Shown here: in pieces, positions 58,030-64,000 of the stretch
Position numbering within the stretch: position 1 is the first letter of the stretch
Layout: every line of letters begins with the position of its first letter
Origin: Entonaema liquescens
Lineage: Eukaryota; Ascomycota; Sordariomycetes; Xylariales; Xylariaceae
Length of the DNA: 64,000 nucleotides
NCBI GenBank assembly: GCA_902805475.1
Contig: CADCSX010000007.1
Coordinates: 434,001-498,000 of the forward strand
Direction of reading: 5' to 3'
Position numbers and translations under genes: made by a program
Notes under the pieces: generated by a model
The model's input: only the letters and a program-made list of their open reading frames with translations
Database searches by the model: none
Told to the model about the DNA's origin: nothing

Positions 58030-60065
58030 ATGCTACTTCTCCACGGCACGATGTCCATCATGGTCAGAGTAGCCCTTGCGATCGGCCTTTTGGCTTTCGC
58101 AACAGCGGCTGCTTCTGATCAGGATGGCTCATCGACCGTGGACTGGAAGCATGAGCCTAACATCGGGCTTCAAGTCAACCTCGTACTTCGGGTAATCTTT
58201 GCTATTCTCGGCACAGGTCTCTGTTGGCCCCCGTTTCGGGCTCTCTGGCGCCATCGCGAGATCCCTGGGGTTACACTAATTACAGTCGTCGCGATAATGA
58301 ACCTTTTTACTATCTTGAATGCCATGATATGGAGTAATGACAACTGGGATGACTGGTGGGATGGCCAAGGTTTATGTGACCTTCAGGTCTACCTCTCAAT
58401 GCCGTTGAAAACCATCTACGCGGCCACCATCTTCAACATCGTCTACGACTTATCACGCAAGTTCGACCTAAGAAGAGCAGTGGCACTGAACTCGCAGGAG
58501 CGAAAGAACCGTGCCTGGAAACAGTGTCTTATCATCTTTGTGATTCCGACCCTCCAGTTGATCCTGACGTACATTATCATATCACAGCGGTACAAGATAG
58601 GGACACTTATCGGTTGTACTGCACAGTACGACAACAGTTGGCCCAGTATCCTTATAGTTGATGTGCCCATACCAGTCTTTGTCATCTTTTCCATCCCGTA
58701 TACTTGTAAGTGTAAATCCATTAAGAGTTATGTCTTAAGTTATAGAGAAACAGGATAACTAACAAATTCTATAGTCTACGCGTACAAGGGGTTCAACAAA
58801 TACTCCGAAGGAAGTCGACTGGCTTTCGAGTCAAATAATCTTGCAGCAACTCGTCATATTTGGCTACGTCGCCGCCTTTACAATGTGACGGCGTTGATCA
58901 TGCTCGTCTATGGCCCGGTGTCCTTGATTCTACTGAGTGAAAACATCCAAAACGCCGTCAAGTCGCCTCCTATGTCGTATGATTTTGGGCGGGTACATAG
59001 CAACACGGACGAATATCCATGGAACTCTGCCACATTCATTCCGTCGTGGGACATAGACTGGCTTGAGATGAACCAAGGGTGGTTTTCCATCTTGACGACT
59101 GTAGCCATCGTTGCTTTCTTCGGCACGAGTGAGGAGTGTTCCCCGGTGTACTGCGGGTATATGAAATGGCTGGGTTTAGACCGGTGTTTCCCCCGTCTTC
59201 GACAGCAACAAGTTTCCCCTCCTGAGCCTGATAATGATGAGCATCCTAACAACTTGCTCCGTACCGGGATCGAGCTTGTGGATATGGGGGCTGGAGATGG
59301 TGTTGTAGCCGAGTAAGTATCTTCTCATTTCTTCTATCTAGTGACACTGAGCTTTACTATGAGATACTAACCAGCCCCTGATCCTATAGGCGACAAATGC
59401 CCCCTGACCCCTATCGGGTCTCGAGCTCAAACGAAACAGACGAAATACTATCTCCACGACGTCCGGTGACGCCTCAGCACCCCCCGCCCCCTTCCTCGTC
59501 GGCTTCCTCCTCCCCTCCGCCGTCTCCGTCACAGTTTCCGCTACCCCCGCTGAACCGGCCCTTAGCCATGCCCCTAGCTAGAATTGTGGATGAGAGCATC
59601 AGACGAAACATAAACATGCCCGGCAGTCCTCTCGACCGTATCGTGATTCAATCTATGATTCCCGCACGACGATCATCGCTCCAGCAGACATCACCCGTGC
59701 GTGTGCAGGAAAACATCCACTTCCGAGACGGCCCCACCATCGTCGGCCCCTCCCGCACCCGCTCCCACATACGCACCTCGTCCGACGACGCGCAGCCCAT
59801 CCTCACTGCTACTACCGCCGTCATCGAGAACGCAACGGACTCCCCGCGCACCGTCGCATCCCTGCGCCGGTCCCTCGAAGCCGTGCAGCCGCGCGAAATC
59901 CTCGAGTCGCAACCGCCGTGGGGCTCCCGGACCCGGACCCAGCCGCTTACCGCCGACACCGTGGTGTGGCCGTTCTTCCCGCGCACCGACTCCGCGGCCT
60001 CGGTTATCATCGCGCGCCCCGGGAGACCGCCAACGCTATTGCCGCGGCGAACGAGAGTCCTGTGA
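58030..60065 (+). CDS. STE3-type pheromone receptor (class D GPCR), C-terminus frameshifted
   Basis: Exons 58030-58705, 58775-59312 and 59390-60065 give 629 residues as written. Residues 1-31 are hydrophobic and end in AAAS, resembling a signal sequence. Seven hydrophobic segments follow. The STE3 hallmark is visible in the third-helix region: NAMIWSNDNW...WDGQGLCDLQVYL, then IYAATIFNIVYDLSRKFDLR. The family senses lipopeptide mating pheromones and signals through a heterotrimeric G protein; some filamentous relatives act in chemotropism. The long cytoplasmic tail is Pro/Ser-rich. At 60017-60020, a CCCC run, the tail frame runs to a stop at 60065. One extra C would join it to an open frame continuing to 60298, ending in Gly-Asn repeats, so the real tail is probably about 75 residues longer. 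A GTG at 58018 is not used. Confidence 0.85.
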
Positions 60066-60209
60066 GGTCTACGGACAGCGGCTTCGTGCGCGTGCCCATC
60101 ACGGGTACGTTCTCGCCGGAGCTGCCTTTGCCGCCGCCTCCCGCCGAGACGCGCGGTCGAGGACGTAGGATCCCCAGGGAGGTGATGGGGCGTGTGGGAC
60201 GACAGGCTC

Positions 60210-60292
60210 CCGGCAATGGTAATGGAAACGGAAACGGGAACGAAAACGAGAATGGAAATGGAACCGGTACTGGCAACGGTACTGACAGCACT
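60210..60292 (+). repeat. GGNAAY hexanucleotide repeat encoding Gly-Asn
   Basis: About ten imperfect copies of GGAAACGGAAAC/GGTAATGG-type hexamers. In the frame that continues the STE3 tail they read GN/EN/GT dipeptides. Confidence 0.75.
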
Positions 60293-60298
60293 AGCTAA

Positions 60299-61409
60299 GC
60301 ATCTGGCTAAGGAGAATATGGACGAGAGCTTGCGATGAATTACGTTGAGTTTCTGATTTATATACACGAGAATCAGGCTACCTATCAAGGAATAGGGGGC
60401 ATATGAGATTCGATAATGAGCTGCGTTGAATTTTACACCGCCGGAAACGGCAGCTAATCATCTACGAAACAGAAAAACAGGAGGAAAAGGGGGAAAGGAA
60501 ACTCAAAAGAGAAAGAAAAAAAAAAGGGAAAGGAAAACTACTTGAACAGGGTCGAGTCACCGGGCCGTCGAAGGGTCACAGTTAATGCGTTGCGTTCTCG
60601 CGATTGTGTTTAGAGGACGAGTTCGAGGAAGACGCCGCCGTGGTGCAAACCACATGGCCGTCTACGATCGAGGATATGTCTCGATCCAACTAGTTAAACG
60701 CGTTGCCTTTCAAAAAAAAAAACTTCAACTTGCAATGAGCCGTTGATATGCGTTGCATTTTTCATTAGAAAAAACTACTAGTACTCCACGTTAATCATGT
60801 CTGCTAGAAAAGTGCGCACTGCTAGTAGGTAGATAATAATTTACTTGATGTCGATGCTGGTAATTACTGGACTTGACCTCGTGAGGAAACTAAAAAAAAT
60901 CCATAGGCTTAAAACCCGAGTTCAATTCGAAGGACTGGGGGTATAATTATTATTGACAGTTAATAACCGGTCTATCTCGCATACATAAATCATCCGCTCA
61001 AGAGCCCTCGCGGGCCGGGATGCTCCAATCCTGGTCCTCGTAAGTAAGAGGAAATGGTATAATTGACGTTCAATCTGTCATTCTCGGGTCCTCTGGGGAC
61101 TGTTCTGTCTTGACTACTCCTTAACGTTACTAAAGCGTGTGATAAATCAATATTGGTGCCCCTGCAACGCCACGCCATGCTAATATTAAGCTAGCGAATC
61201 CGATAAAGGTCGGCTAATCAAAGAAAAGAAAAGGAAAGAGACACGGCTCTGGTAGTAGATACATAATTAGAGTAAATAGCGAAAGTGTAGGAGGTATGCT
61301 TGGGTATCTTCGTAATTCGTACAGCCCACGACGGGACGAGTCCGATTAAATAAGGTATGAAGTGAAAATGAATTTGTACAGTGGGTTAATGAAGAATGGT
61401 AGGTTGCGG
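60299..61409. other. Intergenic region between convergent STE3-type gene and erf4
   Basis: No gene supported. Purine-rich tracts (GGAAAAGGGGGAAAGG and neighbours, 60481-60540) and an A-run near 60713 are present. Confidence 0.45.
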
Positions 61410-63366
61410 TTATGCTTCGATATGTGATTCGGGCAATACAGCTGGCTTAGGTTCAGCTGGTAAGTTTGGACCGGATCTTGACCCGGACGCCTCAGTTGAA
61501 GCAGGCGCTATTTCTGGATCAGGAATTTGAAAGTCGAGCTACGGAATGGTTAGTACCTCTTAAGAACGATATAACACAAGTATCCAAACTTACATTCATA
61601 TATCCCGTACGTCTTAAAGAGACGATTTTGGGAGCAATAGTATTCTCGTCGGAACCTACTGCTTTTTCCATCTCCCTATTCCACTGGTCGATCCATTCCT
61701 CTAGCTTACGCAGTCTCAACTTGGTATGTGTGAGGCCTAGGTCATCCCATATCCATCCCGTAAGCAAACCCAATACGCCGTCGAGGATGTTTCTCCAGTT
61801 ATAGGGGCTGAAGATAGGTACGAGCTCTCCATTAAGCTTCTCGATCACTCGACGAAATTCCTGCTCTGATACGCCCGCCGGGTCTAAAATTTCCGGATAA
61901 AGGTTTGAAAATGTAGGTGCTAAGTCACCCTCTACTAACCAATCTCTCCGAATACGTATAATCCGCGTACTCGCATATTCCGGAGAATTAATGGGTACAT
62001 GGGGATTCAAATGTGGATAACATGGATGTTGGGGTCCCCATTCTTCGCCTAGATCTGGTACTTCGGGGTCACCCATAATCGAAGAGTCGCTCGAAGATAT
62101 GACCGAGCCAATGCCCGGCGGAAGCGATACATTTGATCTGTTGTGTCGGTGACTTAGAACGGAGGGTCCTCTCTCTAGATCTTTGGAGAATGACCTCTTA
62201 GGATCATCAGTCCCCATCGGCGGCATGACGGCCTTCCCTTTTCCCTTATCAAGCTTCTGCTTGGAACTTTCAGACGTATCGGGCCGGACAAGCCCAAAAC
62301 TTATTGCTCGTGCCCGCTTGGTAACACTTTGACCACGCTTCCTTAAGCCAGTGAACTTGGTCCGTTCGGCCTTGGGCTTGAGTTCTGACGGCCCAGCTTC
62401 ACTCTCTTGCGGGGGACTAGAAATGCGCTTGCCTTCGTAGGAGTGCCGGACCGAAGGAGGAAGGCTAATCCTCTTATCAACACTAGCCCTACCCTCTAGA
62501 TGCGGACTGGTTCGTGCCGATTTATCTGGGAGTGGAAGAAGTGGATAGTCGCCGGCTCCAAACCCAATAGGTTCAGATGGGTCTGATGAAACTTCAATAG
62601 CAGGATGGTTTACAGGTACAGAAGGAGGTGGTGGAGTTGATGGTCGGCGTTTGCGAGATTGTCGAGGGGGTCGCGGGGTTCGAGATGGAGGAACTCTTGG
62701 AGTTGAATTAGTAGGATTCCAAAGACGACCAGGGCCAAATCGAAGTGGCAGACGATAAAAAGAGGTGGAAGCAGATGCGGCGGCACGATTGCGGAAAGGC
62801 GATTGAGGGATGCGATCGAATGGTCCAGGGGCCCCTGTTGCCAATAAGTTCCTTCGGGTAGTTGTAGTTGTAGTTGTAGTTGGTTGTCGCTGTTGGGTAG
62901 TGACTACAGCAGGATCTGGGACCGTGACGGTGGGATATTTGGGCTGCTGAGATGACGAATCAACAGGTACATTTGTCTGCTGTGCATCTAGGGCGGTCGG
63001 TAACGGGTTCGCAGAACGAATGTCTGCGTGCGAAGCCGTTGGAGATGAGAAGAAGAAATGGCCGCCTTGACGGCCGGACTGGAAATTGGAGAAGCTCGAG
63101 GTCGTTGACCAAAAATCGATAGACCTAATAAACTTTCCTCCCTTTTCCCTCCGCTTTAACTCTAACTTTATTGTACGGGGCCTCCGACAACGAATTCGAC
63201 TTTTGCGATGAGTATAGGCGTCGTGGGTGTCGTGAGTGTCGTGAGTGTCGTGGGCGTTGTGGGCGTTGTGTTCGGGTATGACAAAGATAGACGCAGGTGC
63301 AGGTGCAGGTGCAGACGCGACCGAGTGGAATTGAAAGTGAGGATTCTGCAGGTGACGGGGAGACAA
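61410..63366 (-). CDS. erf4: ERF4-type subunit of the Ras palmitoyltransferase complex (5' end unresolved)
   Basis: The supported part is one long exon from about 63366 to 61594 and a last exon 61538-61410, joined GYMN to LDFQIPDPEIAP in phase. The Golgin A7/ERF4 domain lies near the C-terminus: RIIRIRRDWLVEGDLAPTFS, LYPEILDPAGVSEQEFR, then IEKLNGEL, FSPYNWRNILDGVLGLLTGW and WIDQWNREMEKA. ERF4 stabilises ERF2, the endoplasmic-reticulum DHHC enzyme that palmitoylates Ras. The N-terminal part is low complexity: Ala-Pro and His-Asp-Thr repeats, a Thr8 run and Pro-rich stretches. No ATG lies in this frame upstream of the domain, so the start must be in an upstream exon. One candidate is the frame open at 63595-63125, joined by a 55-nt GTTTAT...CCAG intron to TCC-GGC-CGT at about 63080, but its donor is weak. 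Confidence 0.8.
63205..63320 (+). repeat. Minisatellites GTCGTGAGT and CAGGTG near the erf4 5' end
   Basis: About six copies of a 9-nt unit (GTGTCGTGA/GTGGGCGTT) are followed by CAGGTG hexamers. On the minus strand they read Thr-His-Asp and Ala-Pro repeats in the erf4 frame, but they may be leader sequence. Confidence 0.75.
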
Positions 63367-64000
63367 GCCAAACGGCAGCTGCGAGTGGCTGGTCCGGACA
63401 CGGGTGTGGATGCTGTGGATGCTGGTGCAGGTACTGATAATAGCGATAATAGCTAATTCTGCGGTAGTAATTCGGGGCTTCCAGCGCTAACATGGAACAC
63501 CGCAGTGGAATGTTCATGCTGGACCTAGGTCTAGGTCCAGAACCGAGAAAAGGCCGCCAGCTGGTGGACGGCCCTTTTGTCAGGTGACGTAACAACGGAG
63601 CGTCGGAATATCGGAATGTCGTATTATTGCATGAAATTGCTAAGAAATACCTGTGATACGTACTTCACCTTTACTTGTTCTGCTTGCTTTGATTGCCCTT
63701 GTTTTTCTTGCTCGTCTTTCTCATATGCTGCAGCAATCATCCACTGATGAGACTGAGTGTCGTTAACTCCAAATTGCATCCTCCGTTCCCCTTCCCTCGT
63801 TTTATATATCGGTATAAGACTGCCTTTTTTTTTATTCCTTTGGGGGCCACTATCGTGGTTGCGTACTCTTTTTCTTTTAATATCTTAGAAAGGGTGTCAT
63901 CTTTCCTGACTGCTGTTAATTTTGGCTTCCGTCACACTTGAGTTGGTATTCGATCTGCCTTAGGAATGGGTGTCGGCTGAATTCTGCCTCGGGGCGTGTT
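63367..64000. other. Window edge upstream of erf4
   Basis: No gene can be supported. An 82-codon plus-strand frame at 63693-63941 is hydrophobic but shows no domain. The erf4 promoter and first exon probably lie here. Confidence 0.4.

Noticed and set aside
59648..60388. A 246-codon antisense frame across the STE3-type receptor tail
   Set aside because: It is the complement of a GC-rich disordered tail, with Arg/Gly-rich low-complexity translation.
1..64000. CRISPR arrays, operons or prophage
   Set aside because: Introns, gene families and spacing are those of a fungal nuclear genome; no regularly spaced direct repeats were seen.

Overview
The window is nuclear DNA of a filamentous ascomycete (Pezizomycotina, most likely a Sordariomycete). 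Genes carry several short 50-110 nt introns with GTAAGT-like donors, CTAAC/CTAAT branch sites and NAG acceptors. Families typical of this group are present: a Zn2Cys6 regulator, a UstYa/DUF3328 protein, a STE3-type pheromone receptor and a Rua1-type zinc protein. There is no prokaryotic operon structure and no CRISPR array. I recognised no rRNA or tRNA gene. Exon joins were worked out by hand from splice signals, reading phase and family conservation; no alignment was run. The taxonomic placement is inference.

Layout. 1-24.3 kb is gene-dense: Zn2Cys6 transcription factor (+), RAD5 (-), NDUFAF6-like complex I assembly factor (+), secreted cupin-like DUF985 protein (+), F-box/ankyrin-like protein (-), a conserved (alpha/alpha)-barrel-like protein (+), a small octapeptide-repeat protein (+), a UstYa-like protein (+), MED10 (+), LEU2 (-, frameshifted as given) and a PHD-finger protein (-). 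24.3-32.3 kb is gene-poor and holds a 0.38-kb terminal-inverted-repeat element and short tandem repeats. 32.3-34.4 kb has a Rua1-type regulator (-), followed by another gene-poor stretch to 40 kb. 40-64 kb is gene-dense again: a proline-rich protein (-), ARP8 of INO80 (+), a large ATRX-like SNF2 ATPase (-), glutathione synthetase (+), mitochondrial single-strand DNA-binding protein RIM1 (-), a STE3-type receptor (+, C-terminal frameshift as given) and ERF4 (-).

Most genes are housekeeping or chromatin/DNA-repair genes (RAD5, ARP8, the ATRX-like ATPase, MED10, PHD, RIM1). Nothing shows co-regulation beyond shared divergent promoters. The UstYa-like gene stands alone, without a visible RiPP precursor.

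The most unusual item is the small gene at 15641-16015. Its product has glycine at every fourth position over eight repeats and tyrosine at every eighth. Its frame continues past a TAA stop into a Gln/Asn-rich tail ending in four cysteines. Other points worth a second look are two independent missing-C frameshifts (LEU2, STE3), a cluster of three perfect hairpins near 56.3 kb, a 10-bp palindrome occurring five times in intergenic DNA, and a GC-AG intron in the PHD gene.
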